64,000 bases of DNA from Lycorma delicatula. Taxonomy: Eukaryota; Arthropoda; Insecta; Hemiptera; Fulgoridae. This document shows positions 62,501 through 64,000 of the stretch, piece after piece (position 1 is the first letter of the stretch; the number at the start of each line of letters is the position of its first letter). Location of the stretch: the NCBI RefSeq assembly GCF_047948215.1, contig NC_134456.1, positions 76,746,515 to 76,810,514 of the forward strand. Direction: 5' to 3'. The translations under genes were made by a program, and so were the position numbers. The notes under the pieces are model-generated. The model searched no databases. It had not been told where the DNA came from and saw only the letters and a program-made list of their open reading frames with translations.

Positions 62501-63302
62501 TTTCCAGAGCCATTGTGTTAACTTGAAAAACAATCAATAAAAAAAAGTGATACTGGATATTTCGCTAAAAAAATATTGATTGTTACCTCTAAAAGGTCTC
62601 TGGAAGAAAAAGAGGTTCATTAATTTAAAAGTGAGCAGTTCAAAAATAATAATTTTAATATAAATACTATACAGCTGTCTGTCAGCTTGATATGTCCCCA
62701 ATGTAGTCTTGAAAATTCACTTTTTATCATCAAAAACTATAACCGAACAGAATTAAATATATATCCTTTTTATATTTCACAGTAAAATATAATATTATAT
62801 ATATATATATATTCTATCAAATATATATATATATTTGACAGTTAATTTTGTGAGTAGTTTTTAAAGGAGTAATGTTAAATTATAGATATTAAAATAAATA
62901 AGTTAAACAAATAATTATGCTTATGTGTACCCTATTACTCTTATACTTTTATTAATTAAAAAAAAATCAGTCTTTCATAGCATTTTTAATAGAATGAATG
63001 CTGGTTGAGTCTTATCAACCATTACTCATTTACTAGATGATGAAAGTGCCTCCTATGATAAAATGGAAATGACCAAATGTATATCAGTTAGTAAAAATGA
63101 TAAAAAACTATCCTAAACATTAATACCTAAAATAAATCAATTTATTTTAAATTACCTGTTTCATTTCACTACTTTTCATACTTTCTCCAACTTCTATTTT
63201 TGAACTTTTATGCTGGACATCATTACTCCCACCATTGTCTGAAGAGTCAGAGGTAGGATCTGACATCATCATAGATGATGAAGAATCACCAGATCCTTGA
63301 TC
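8092..63302 (-). CDS. tim: timeless (circadian clock TIM), 18 exons, 5' end missing
   Basis: TIM is the light-sensitive partner of PERIOD. The PER-TIM complex accumulates at night, enters the nucleus and represses CLOCK-CYCLE. Eighteen exons read on the minus strand join through GT/AG junctions with matching phases to 2556 nt, that is 851 codons plus TAA. Blocks recalled from insect TIM appear in the right order: GYGTQVENQ (exon 3), a basic NLS (exon 4), [10 protein letters not shown] and [11 protein letters not shown] (exon 5), [12 protein letters not shown] (exon 8), [10 protein letters not shown] (exon 9), LHWYY (exon 11), [11 protein letters not shown] and HFWTAE (exon 15), and [10 protein letters not shown] (exon 18). 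Full insect TIMs run about 1100-1400 residues, so the N-terminal part lies beyond 64000. No frameshift or internal stop occurs in any exon, so the gene looks intact. Exon coordinates follow as separate entries; exon numbers count only exons in this window. Confidence 0.96.
9318..9604 (-). mobile_element. tRNA-derived SINE, copy 2
   Basis: Complete copy in the last tim intron. The head (A-box-like, near 9595) and B-box-like motif (GTTCAAGTCC on the minus strand, near 9530) are at the high end. The 3' tail is pyrimidine-rich on the plus strand (CTTTCTTTTCCTG). An imperfect 13-bp target duplication flanks it: TAATATGTATCCT at 9305-9317 and TAGGATGTGTCCT at 9605-9617, 10 of 13 bases identical. 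Confidence 0.85.
9618..13128 (+). mobile_element. LINE copy 1 (RNase H-bearing family), 3'-truncated, dead
   Basis: ORF1-like sequence (about 10190-10906) ends in zinc knuckles, visible as [14 protein letters not shown] and [18 protein letters not shown]2 begins at about 11431 with [13 protein letters not shown], the start of an APE-type endonuclease, followed by [16 protein letters not shown] and the endonuclease end [11 protein letters not shown]. The reverse transcriptase region shows [32 protein letters not shown] and [17 protein letters not shown]. The match stops near 13128, before the YxDD box and RNase H. Multiple stops, frameshifts and an internal endonuclease deletion show it is inactive. 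The region 9618-10190 is probably its 5' UTR. Confidence 0.85.
13461..13541 (-). CDS. tim: tim exon 17 with stop-forming donor
   Basis: Completes Glu791, adds residues 792-817 and two bases of Leu818. It reads [20 protein letters not shown] then APESPP. Acceptor TTCTAG, donor GTGAGT. The exon ends TT, so an unspliced transcript reads TTG TGA: translation would stop one codon after the exon. The intron below is 5.27 kb and contains a SINE and a LINE. Confidence 0.87.
14000..16100 (-). mobile_element. Decayed RTE/endonuclease-RT type LINE
   Basis: Read on the minus strand with frameshifts: [12 protein letters not shown] (near 15290), [30 protein letters not shown] (near 15060-15110), a catalytic-box remnant [11 protein letters not shown] (near 14775-14815, FIDD for YADD), and a C-terminal LGFFGHI-like stretch near 14235. 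The order and wording fit the arthropod endonuclease-reverse transcriptase group often filed under RTE. It fills the intron between tim exons 16 and 17 in the same orientation as tim, and carries many stops. Confidence 0.75.
16291..16441 (-). CDS. tim: tim exon 16: KFDTAELL segment
   Basis: Completes Asp741, adds residues 742-790 and two bases of Glu791. It reads [20 protein letters not shown] and then [15 protein letters not shown], ending SSFINLTTE. The LKFDxxELL motif follows the HFWTAE block in TIM. Acceptor TATTTAG, donor GTAAGT. A perfect hairpin lies in the intron about 55-100 nt upstream of this acceptor. Confidence 0.9.
16496..16541. repeat. Perfect 21-bp-arm hairpin next to tim exon 16
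   Basis: Arms 16496-16516 and 16521-16541 are exact reverse complements around a 4-nt ATTA loop. A 22-bp stretch of the left side (16501-16522) is also repeated directly and perfectly at 16470-16491. The structure is 55-100 nt upstream of the exon 16 acceptor on the transcribed strand. Confidence 0.95.
16670..17112. other. GC-richer island of unclear origin
   Basis: This stretch is visibly richer in G and C than its surroundings and stays open in several frames (plus 16853-17113, minus 16822-17109). It contains GTGGTGTGGCGACACCACC, a small inverted repeat. It looks like a fragment of a transposon, perhaps the 5' UTR or ORF1 of a LINE, but no motif is decisive. Confidence 0.4.
17499..17699 (-). 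CDS. tim: tim exon 15: [11 protein letters not shown] / HFWTAE block
   Basis: Completes codon 674 and encodes residues 675-740 plus the first base of Asp741. It reads [14 protein letters not shown], then [20 protein letters not shown], then [20 protein letters not shown]. This is one of the most strongly conserved TIM segments. A Met a few codons into the intron keeps the frame open upstream, but the acceptor TTAACAG and the match to exon 14 make that an artefact. Donor GTATAA. Confidence 0.96.
18034..18224 (-). mobile_element. tRNA-derived SINE, copy 3, head missing
   Basis: Contains the family tail and body (TTCCTGTTTAGCCTCCAGTA and the antisense of the CCTGAGATGTGTGG box) but stops at the CACGATCTAGTATTCA motif, so the tRNA-like promoter head is absent. 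This is a typical 5'-truncated copy. Confidence 0.8.
18539..20979 (+). mobile_element. hAT DNA transposon, ZBED5/SCAND3-like, decayed
   Basis: Degraded terminal repeats are seen: TGATTCTCAACC at the left end and GGTTGAGAAATG at the right. The 8-bp target duplication is degraded: ATTATAAG (18531-18538) and ATTATATT (20980-20987). The coding remnant has a BED-finger end [20 protein letters not shown] (near 19220-19290), the hAT motif [20 protein letters not shown] (near 19470-19530) and [10 protein letters not shown] carrying the first catalytic Asp. The last part has [20 protein letters not shown] of the dimerisation region (near 20585-20640). Frameshifts, an AAT microsatellite (18938-18970) and a poly(A) run (about 19815-19836) interrupt it. 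It sits between tim exons 14 and 15. Confidence 0.85.
21024..21158 (-). CDS. tim: tim exon 14: start of C-terminal conserved block
   Basis: Completes Asp629, adds residues 630-673 and one base of codon 674. It reads [20 protein letters not shown] followed by [15 protein letters not shown]; the run IVEPxSxHYA is typical of insect TIM. The donor I place at T|GTCAGT is weaker than the others and makes codon 674 Leu (T|TG), where I recall Cys in Drosophila. A hAT element ends only about 45 bp below this exon, so transposon sequence sits right against the donor side. Confidence 0.9.
21159..23179. other. Intron between tim exons 13 and 14, nothing recognised
   Basis: AT-rich intron sequence without coding motifs, terminal repeats or target duplications that I can recognise. 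Confidence 0.5.
23180..23261 (-). CDS. tim: tim exon 13: Lys/Glu-rich linker
   Basis: Residues 602-628 plus the first base of Asp629. It reads [20 protein letters not shown] then DEIKVLR, a highly charged and possibly coiled-coil linker. It is weakly conserved. The assignment depends on clean phases (0 in, 1 out) and good splice sites (acceptor TTTCAG, donor GTAAAC). Confidence 0.86.
23860..24780 (+). mobile_element. Decayed mariner-like transposase remnant
   Basis: N-terminal helix-turn-helix remnant [19 protein letters not shown] near 23877-23935, then the C-terminal catalytic region [20 protein letters not shown] (from about 24462; second Asp present) and [20 protein letters not shown] (third catalytic Asp in CSPD-like context, near 24550). 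A TGAACAACTCATA-like right end follows at about 24768-24781. Frameshifts and deletions disable it; the left end is not found. Confidence 0.75.
26384..26461 (-). CDS. tim: tim exon 12 (26 codons)
   Basis: Residues 576-601, phase 0 at both ends, so skipping would keep the frame. It reads [20 protein letters not shown] then KKEPDY. The VIxQLLxQ...IS motif directly follows KTRIG of exon 11 in the TIMELESS family, which supports the junction. Acceptor TTTTAG, donor GTAAGT. Confidence 0.93.
26713..26752. repeat. Perfect 13-bp hairpin
   Basis: Arms GAGGGAAGCTCAT (26713-26725) and ATGAGCTTCCCTC (26740-26752) around a 14-nt loop. It lies in the intron between exons 11 and 12, 250 nt upstream of exon 12. 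The stem is GC-richer than the surroundings, so it is unlikely to be AT background. Confidence 0.9.
29300..29426 (-). CDS. tim: tim exon 11: WSQDD...WYY block
   Basis: Completes Gly533 and adds residues 534-575, phase 0 at the end. It reads [20 protein letters not shown] then [10 protein letters not shown], a block shared by TIM and TIMEOUT. Its donor is GTGAGT; reading through it would add about 20 hydrophobic residues before a stop. Directly upstream of the acceptor (from 29486) the intron has a long CA/TG tract and an AT tract, described separately. Confidence 0.95.
29489..29640. repeat. (CA)n followed by (TA)n microsatellite
   Basis: About 60 bp of CA dinucleotides (29491-29550) run directly into AT dinucleotides (29551-29578), then a degenerate AT-rich tract to about 29640. 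On the tim strand this reads (TA)n then (TG)n, ending some 60 nt before the exon 11 acceptor. Confidence 0.98.
29641..32248. other. Intron between tim exons 10 and 11, nothing recognised
   Basis: AT-rich with homopolymer runs (a G tract at about 30485-30494). I see no transposon protein motif or clear repeat boundary. Confidence 0.5.
32249..32382 (-). CDS. tim: tim exon 10: end of core and acidic linker
   Basis: Residues 489-532 plus two bases of Gly533. It starts [20 protein letters not shown], the end of the conserved core, and then becomes a variable hydrophilic linker ([17 protein letters not shown]) rich in acidic and Ser residues. The linker is likely disordered and a candidate phosphorylation region by composition only. 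Acceptor TTTTAG, donor GTAAGA. Confidence 0.93.
32692..33205 (+). mobile_element. 5' fragment of a mariner element
   Basis: Starts after TTAGGGTCATTCAAATATAA, which has the look of a mariner left terminal repeat after a TA. The transposase N-terminus follows from about 32835: [12 protein letters not shown], then [20 protein letters not shown] and [20 protein letters not shown]. These are the helix-turn-helix region with the linker. The element stops at a T-rich run near 33200, before any catalytic Asp. Internal frameshifts are present. Confidence 0.75.
34002..34200 (-). CDS. tim: tim exon 9: helical core continued
   Basis: Completes Gln422 and encodes residues 423-488, ending in phase 0 at Asp488. 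It reads [20 protein letters not shown], then [10 protein letters not shown], then [20 protein letters not shown]. This is near-diagnostic of the TIMELESS family. The preceding and following junctions reconstruct the expected run [13 protein letters not shown] across the 1.6-kb intron. Acceptor GCTCAG, donor GTAAGT. Confidence 0.96.
34201..35207. other. Intron between tim exons 8 and 9, nothing recognised
   Basis: AT-rich intron with no coding signature or repeat boundary that I can identify. Confidence 0.5.
35208..35412 (-). CDS. tim: tim exon 8: helical core continued
   Basis: Completes Asn354, adds residues 355-421 and two bases of Gln422. Conserved blocks are [16 protein letters not shown] and then [20 protein letters not shown]. 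Towards the end comes a less conserved stretch ([15 protein letters not shown]). Acceptor TTTCAG, donor GTAAGT, which is a perfect consensus donor. Confidence 0.96.
36960..37370 (+). mobile_element. Small LINE RT fragment
   Basis: The plus strand reads [20 protein letters not shown] near 36995-37055, equivalent to the YADD catalytic box and the following helix of non-LTR reverse transcriptases. About 130 bases on comes [18 protein letters not shown] sequence (with frameshift), which resembles the VKFLGI thumb motif. Short, broken, and opposite in orientation to the neighbouring LINE. Confidence 0.45.
37600..39510 (-). mobile_element. Decayed LINE C-terminus, split by mariner
   Basis: On the minus strand FWDKEVPV (near 39010-39030) and, after the mariner at 38046-38997 is removed, [13 protein letters not shown] (near 38000-38030) and [13 protein letters not shown] (near 37930-37970). 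These match the order LWGKEVP - PxLxYGAExW - AEMKxLRxxxGK of endonuclease-reverse transcriptase LINEs. Same orientation as tim. Stops are frequent. Upstream RT motifs are not visible, so this is a partial copy. Confidence 0.65.
38046..38997 (-). mobile_element. Mariner element inserted in a LINE
   Basis: Flanking TA dinucleotides sit at 38044-38045 and 38998-38999. Terminal repeats: AAGGTCTCTTCAAAAAGTAT at the low end and, on the other strand, GAGGTCTATTCAAGAAATAT at the high end. The transposase on the minus strand shows [19 protein letters not shown] (first catalytic Asp), [14 protein letters not shown] (second Asp) and [11 protein letters not shown]. The third Asp position reads G in CGFWLF where CDFWLF is expected, so the triad is broken even apart from frameshifts. 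At 952 bp it is shorter than a full mariner of about 1.3 kb. Confidence 0.85.
39611..39710 (-). CDS. tim: tim exon 7: helical core continued
   Basis: Residues 321-353 plus the first base of Asn354 (acceptor TTTCAG, donor GTATGT). It reads [20 protein letters not shown] and then [13 protein letters not shown], continuous with RRMHL of exon 6, as expected for TIM. Its donor is about 90 bp above a LINE remnant that fills the next intron. Confidence 0.95.
40308..40669 (-). mobile_element. 362-bp GC-rich poly(A) retroposon, unclassified
   Basis: Flanked by a perfect 14-bp duplication CCTTTTTTATAATT (40294-40307 and 40670-40683). The low end is a T run, i.e. a poly(A) tail on the minus strand, so it was inserted by LINE machinery in tim orientation. 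Its interior is much more GC-rich than the intron and includes CGTCCCCCCATGCACACCTC and GTCCGAACTCGGAC. I see no tRNA-like A/B boxes. Either a SINE with an unusual head or a 5'-truncated LINE 3' end. Confidence 0.85.
40796..40922 (-). CDS. tim: tim exon 6: helical core continued
   Basis: Completes Ser278 and adds residues 279-320, ending in phase 0 (acceptor TTACAG, donor GTAAGT). It reads [20 protein letters not shown] followed by a TPCLRRMHL end. The block YLTxEGVxLCExLELN is shared by insect TIMs. Exons 5 and 6 are separated by 1.85 kb holding a LINE remnant. Confidence 0.96.
41050..41840 (-). mobile_element. Decayed LINE reverse transcriptase fragment
   Basis: The minus strand reads [20 protein letters not shown] near 41680-41755, corresponding to the ADD catalytic box (second Asp intact, first changed to Ala) and the helix after it. 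The stretch 42370-42640 has a similar codon texture and may be its upstream part. It lies in tim orientation between exons 5 and 6. Confidence 0.55.
42770..43003 (-). CDS. tim: tim exon 5: conserved helical core
   Basis: The longest exon of the window: last base of Ile200, residues 201-277, two bases of Ser278. It carries some of the most conserved TIM sequence: [20 protein letters not shown], then [11 protein letters not shown], then [20 protein letters not shown]. These are amphipathic helices of the armadillo-like fold that contacts PER. A reading frame open upstream of the acceptor would allow a start at Met201 or Met203, but the AG acceptor and phase match to exon 4 argue for splicing. 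Donor GTGAGA. Confidence 0.97.
43004..44219. other. Intron between tim exons 4 and 5, nothing recognised
   Basis: AT-rich intron without recognisable coding or repeat features. Confidence 0.5.
44220..44360 (-). CDS. tim: tim exon 4: nuclear localisation segment
   Basis: Completes Arg153, then residues 154-199, and gives two bases of Ile200. It starts [18 protein letters not shown] and ends with a dense basic cluster at residues 184-197 ([14 protein letters not shown]), matching the position of the mapped nuclear localisation signal in Drosophila TIM. In the fly this signal lies inside the PER-binding region, so it probably governs nuclear entry here too. Acceptor TTTCAG, donor GTTAGT. The two flanking introns are very unequal, 14.1 kb upstream and 1.2 kb downstream. 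Confidence 0.95.
45490..46111 (+). repeat. Left arm (outer part) of a ~1-kb inverted repeat
   Basis: Reverse complement of 52560-53570 with indels. Clear anchors are CCTCCAAATAATTAAAATAT (near 45771) against its mirror near 52930, and GGTGCAATTAGATCATTTAT (near 45917) against its mirror near 52750. The arm is interrupted at 46111 by a LINE and resumes at 50465. Confidence 0.85.
47963..49227 (+). mobile_element. Mariner element with degenerate transposase
   Basis: Terminal repeats CGAGGGTTATTTTTTTCAAG at the left and the matching inverted GAGGTTATTTTTTTTTCAAG at the right, each next to TA (47961-47962, 49228-49229). At 1265 bp it is close to full length. Its transposase frame runs 48123-49130 with stops and frameshifts: [39 protein letters not shown] (first Asp kept, usual E changed to K), [15 protein letters not shown] (second Asp, in another frame), and NQSGDYVEK at the end. 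The block with the third Asp (usually SPDLAPSD) is deleted, so it cannot be active. Confidence 0.93.
50086..50384 (+). mobile_element. tRNA-derived SINE, copy 4, inside LINE copy 2
   Basis: Full-length 299-bp copy. Head: CCACCGGGTTGGTCTAGTGG (A-box-like TGGTCTAGTGG), then GCGTTCAAGTCC as B-box-like motif near 50156. Body has GGATACCGGTGTTCTTTGGT, tail is GGAAAAAGAAAG. It has a perfect 13-bp duplication AGCTCTACAGTAT (50073-50085 and 50385-50397). Best reference copy of the family in this window. Confidence 0.93.
50465..50650 (+). repeat. Left arm (inner part) of the inverted repeat
   Basis: Continues the left arm after the LINE: ATTTTATTACTGAAAATTAC and GAGAGTATAAAGTTGTATAC mirror 52350-52560. 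Similarity fades at about 50650. Confidence 0.8.
52270..53570 (-). repeat. Right arm of the inverted repeat
   Basis: Inverted copy of 45490-46111 plus 50465-50650. It is longer because it carries a 260-bp MITE (53015-53274) and some extra AT-rich sequence near 52820-52870. The unpaired centre (50650-52270) shows nothing recognisable. Confidence 0.85.
53015..53274. mobile_element. 260-bp hAT-type MITE
   Basis: Terminal inverted repeats AGTGGTTCCCAAACTTTT and, inverted, CAGTGATTCCCAAACTGTG, with a perfect 8-bp duplication TATATGTA (53007-53014 and 53275-53282). Subterminal TTGGCGCCCT and ATGGCGCCCCTG are also inverted. No coding capacity. The end sequence is typical of hAT (Charlie-like) non-autonomous elements. 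Confidence 0.93.
53623..54051. mobile_element. 429-bp foldback element with 8-bp target duplication
   Basis: Perfect duplication GTAATTCC at 53615-53622 and 54052-54059. Inverted repeats of about 150 bp begin GGTACTTACGCATTAATG and, at the other end on the opposite strand, GGTACTTATGTATTAACG. They include GCAGCTACAGCTTTATTTAA and GAACAGTCTCTTTATTAATT. The centre carries TTAGCGAGCGAAGCGAGCGT, unusual in this AT-rich setting. Starting with GG and an 8-bp duplication is compatible with the Merlin superfamily; no transposase is present, so the family is inferred. Confidence 0.9.
54800..57050 (-). mobile_element. Decayed endonuclease-RT LINE
   Basis: On the minus strand the endonuclease end is suggested near 56900-56550, and an RT catalytic-box remnant (ADD in KADDGFSG) lies near 55575. 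It is followed by DLMNNLNVW and [20 protein letters not shown] near 55440-55540, the usual helix and K-T-K-x-M region after YADD. Many stops. Clade cannot be fixed. Same orientation as tim. Confidence 0.6.
57065..58110 (-). mobile_element. Decayed mariner-like element, interrupted by a SINE
   Basis: Minus-strand fragments in order: FCVKLKNTL (near 58000-58030), the SINE insertion (57634-57927), [16 protein letters not shown] (HTH linker, near 57490-57535), [12 protein letters not shown] (first catalytic region with the Asp lost, near 57325), and [12 protein letters not shown] plus [20 protein letters not shown] near 57140-57240. The latter two match the C-terminal part after the third Asp. 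Heavily decayed and without clear terminal repeats. Confidence 0.65.
57634..57927 (-). mobile_element. tRNA-derived SINE, copy 5
   Basis: Full-length copy with head at the high end (ACTAGACCAACCCGGTGGG) and T/C-rich tail complement at the low end. It has a perfect 18-bp duplication, GTTACATTCTACTAACCT, at 57616-57633 and 57928-57945. It is inserted in a mariner remnant. Confidence 0.94.
58498..58676 (-). CDS. tim: tim exon 3: [15 protein letters not shown] signature
   Basis: Residues 94-152 plus two bases of codon 153 (Arg, CG|A). The segment holds [10 protein letters not shown] and then [16 protein letters not shown] followed by [10 protein letters not shown]. This run distinguishes circadian TIM from the replication-fork paralogue TIMEOUT, so it is the main reason for naming the gene tim. 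The Ser/Thr cluster next to acidic residues (TSSNEDD) resembles CK2-type acidic phosphorylation sites, which is inference. The acceptor follows TTGACAG and the donor is GTAATG. The next exon is 14 kb away. Confidence 0.96.
59120..59602 (+). mobile_element. 3' end of an RTE-like LINE with TGA repeat tail
   Basis: From about 59160 the plus strand reads [20 protein letters not shown], then [50 protein letters not shown] and [19 protein letters not shown] before a stop at 59488. This is the C-terminal region of endonuclease-reverse transcriptase LINEs (AEMKFLRRIxGK, GHVxRM, RxPRxRW). The element ends in GATGATGATGATGATGATGA at 59580-59602, the microsatellite tail common in RTE-type elements. The open frame from 59242 is fairly intact, so this is one of the younger LINEs here. 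Confidence 0.8.
61202..61333 (-). CDS. tim: tim exon 2: basic low-complexity linker
   Basis: Residues 50-93, phase 0 to phase 0 (acceptor TTTTAG, donor GTATGT). It begins [20 protein letters not shown] and is rich in Lys, Arg, Ser and Asn (KSQGKKER). It has no membrane segment or recognisable enzyme motif. The call rests on perfect phase compatibility with exons 1 and 3 and on its location between two strongly recognised segments. It is the least conserved-looking exon of the chain and could be alternatively spliced, since skipping it keeps the frame. Confidence 0.78.
62359..62438. repeat. Two adjacent perfect hairpins
   Basis: First hairpin: arms ACTGAGTAAA (62359-62368) and TTTACTCAGT (62374-62383) with a 5-nt loop. 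Second hairpin: 24-bp perfect arms at 62382-62405 and 62415-62438 with a 9-nt loop. They overlap by two bases, so the pair forms a continuous cruciform-prone block in the intron between exons 1 and 2. Confidence 0.92.
62783..62834. repeat. AT dinucleotide tract
   Basis: Two runs of AT repeats separated by TTCTATCAA, within the intron between tim exons 1 and 2. Nothing else recognisable in 62440-63155. Confidence 0.85.
63156..63302 (-). CDS. tim: tim exon 1 in window: serine/aspartate-rich segment
   Basis: Residues 1-49 of the visible protein, phase 0 at both ends (acceptor TTTCAG, donor GTAATT). The segment opens [20 protein letters not shown] and is very rich in Ser, Asp and Asn, ending with a Lys-rich stretch around [13 protein letters not shown]. 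In Drosophila TIM a serine-rich segment of this kind precedes the PER-binding region and is phosphorylated by clock kinases. Equivalence here is inferred from position and composition, not residue by residue. Confidence 0.85.
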
Positions 63303-64000
63303 CTGAAAGTATTTTTTAAATCAATTGTGAACCTTTTGAATTCAAAACTCAATGAACTCTTTTTTTAACTAAAAAATAAATAGACGATAAATTTTCAGAT
63401 AATTATAATAATGTTCAAGATACTGGCATTCATAACATTAAAAGTGGATAAAATAAAATAAAAATTAAAAATATATAAATAATTATACTGAAGAAGGAAA
63501 TAATATAGTATAAGTCAGAATTAATAAAGTAGGTATATGAAAGTAAATAGCAGTAATTCCTTGGTTACAGTTTATAAAGTGAACTAATTTATATATAAAT
63601 GTTAATGAGTCCTTAAAAACCATTCTTAAGAATAAAACATTACTGACAACATAAAATACATCACTGTTCACTGAAGTATATTTTTATTTACTTCCATAAA
63701 TAAATAACATACTTAAATACATTTATACGCATCGATAAAATACTGCATAATTTTTACAGACAAAATTATACATAATTATACAGACAAAAACGTACCCAAA
63801 AATAAATCTATTAATTATTATTCAGGTAAACAAAAATAATATTTTAGAATGAAAAATCCACTATTCATTCTATTAAAATTGTTTTGTGATACAAAGAAAA
63901 TCATAAATGTAAGAAATTCATTATATAAATTACTAAACAGATGCTTTACTTAAACACATTGCAATCCAAAACTAGTAAGATATACCAAAAATTATGCAGA
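63303..64000. other. Upstream tim intron, no exon found
   Basis: AT-rich sequence immediately 5' of exon 1 on the tim strand. I looked for a phase-0 donor preceded by TIM-like coding sequence and found none, so earlier exons are beyond the window edge. Confidence 0.6.

Noticed and set aside
8092..63302. Gene is timeout (tim-1) rather than tim
   Set aside because: The exon 3 GYGTQVEN block and the C-terminal [10 protein letters not shown] segment are those of circadian TIM; no timeout-type C-terminal extension is present.

Overview
The window is AT-rich, intron-dominated DNA from an insect. It is occupied almost entirely by one protein-coding gene on the minus strand: the circadian clock gene timeless (tim). 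I assembled 18 exons (63302 down to 8092) that splice in frame from canonical GT/AG junctions to 851 codons plus a stop. The start codon and N-terminal exons lie above position 64000. The paralogue timeout (tim-1) is disfavoured, because exon 3 carries the clock-TIM block around GYGTQVENQ and exon 18 carries the clock-type C-terminus with [10 protein letters not shown]. The insect order cannot be fixed from sequence alone; a hemipteran is only a guess.

Layout from the gene's 5' side, high to low coordinates. Exons 1-3 (63.3-58.5 kb) encode the serine-rich and GYGTQVEN regions. A 14-kb intron (58.5-44.4 kb) is filled with nested transposons. Exon 4 (44.3 kb) has the basic nuclear-localisation block. 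Exons 5-9 (43.0-34.0 kb) are the conserved helical repeat core. Exons 10-13 (32.4-23.2 kb) hold an acidic linker, a WYY block and a charged linker. Exons 14-16 (21.2-16.3 kb) are the conserved C-terminal block. Exons 17-18 (13.5 and 8.1 kb) are the tail. Below 8.09 kb is 3' flank, with an R1-type LINE end at 1-560.

The introns are a graveyard of transposable elements, all broken. There are two copies of one RNase H-bearing LINE family (9.6-13.1 kb plus strand; 46.1-50.5 kb minus strand), and remnants of further LINEs at 14-16, 37-39.5, 41-42.6, 54.8-57.05 and 59.1-59.6 kb. Five mariner-like elements are present (23.9-24.8, 32.7-33.2, 38.0-39.0, 48.0-49.2 and 57.1-58.1 kb). There is a ZBED-type hAT element (18.5-21.0 kb) with degraded target duplications. 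A tRNA-derived SINE family occurs in five copies. Small non-autonomous elements include a 260-bp hAT MITE, a 429-bp foldback element with a perfect 8-bp target duplication, a 362-bp GC-rich poly(A) retroposon with a 14-bp duplication, and a 126-bp retroposon nested inside a SINE.

Most distinctive are (i) a stop codon formed directly at the last tim splice donor, so that retaining that intron would remove exactly the conserved last-exon tail; (ii) a roughly 1-kb inverted repeat at 45.5-50.65 and 52.3-53.6 kb whose arms were broken by datable insertions; and (iii) the small elements with clean target duplications but no family I can name. No RNA genes, CRISPR arrays or second host gene were found.
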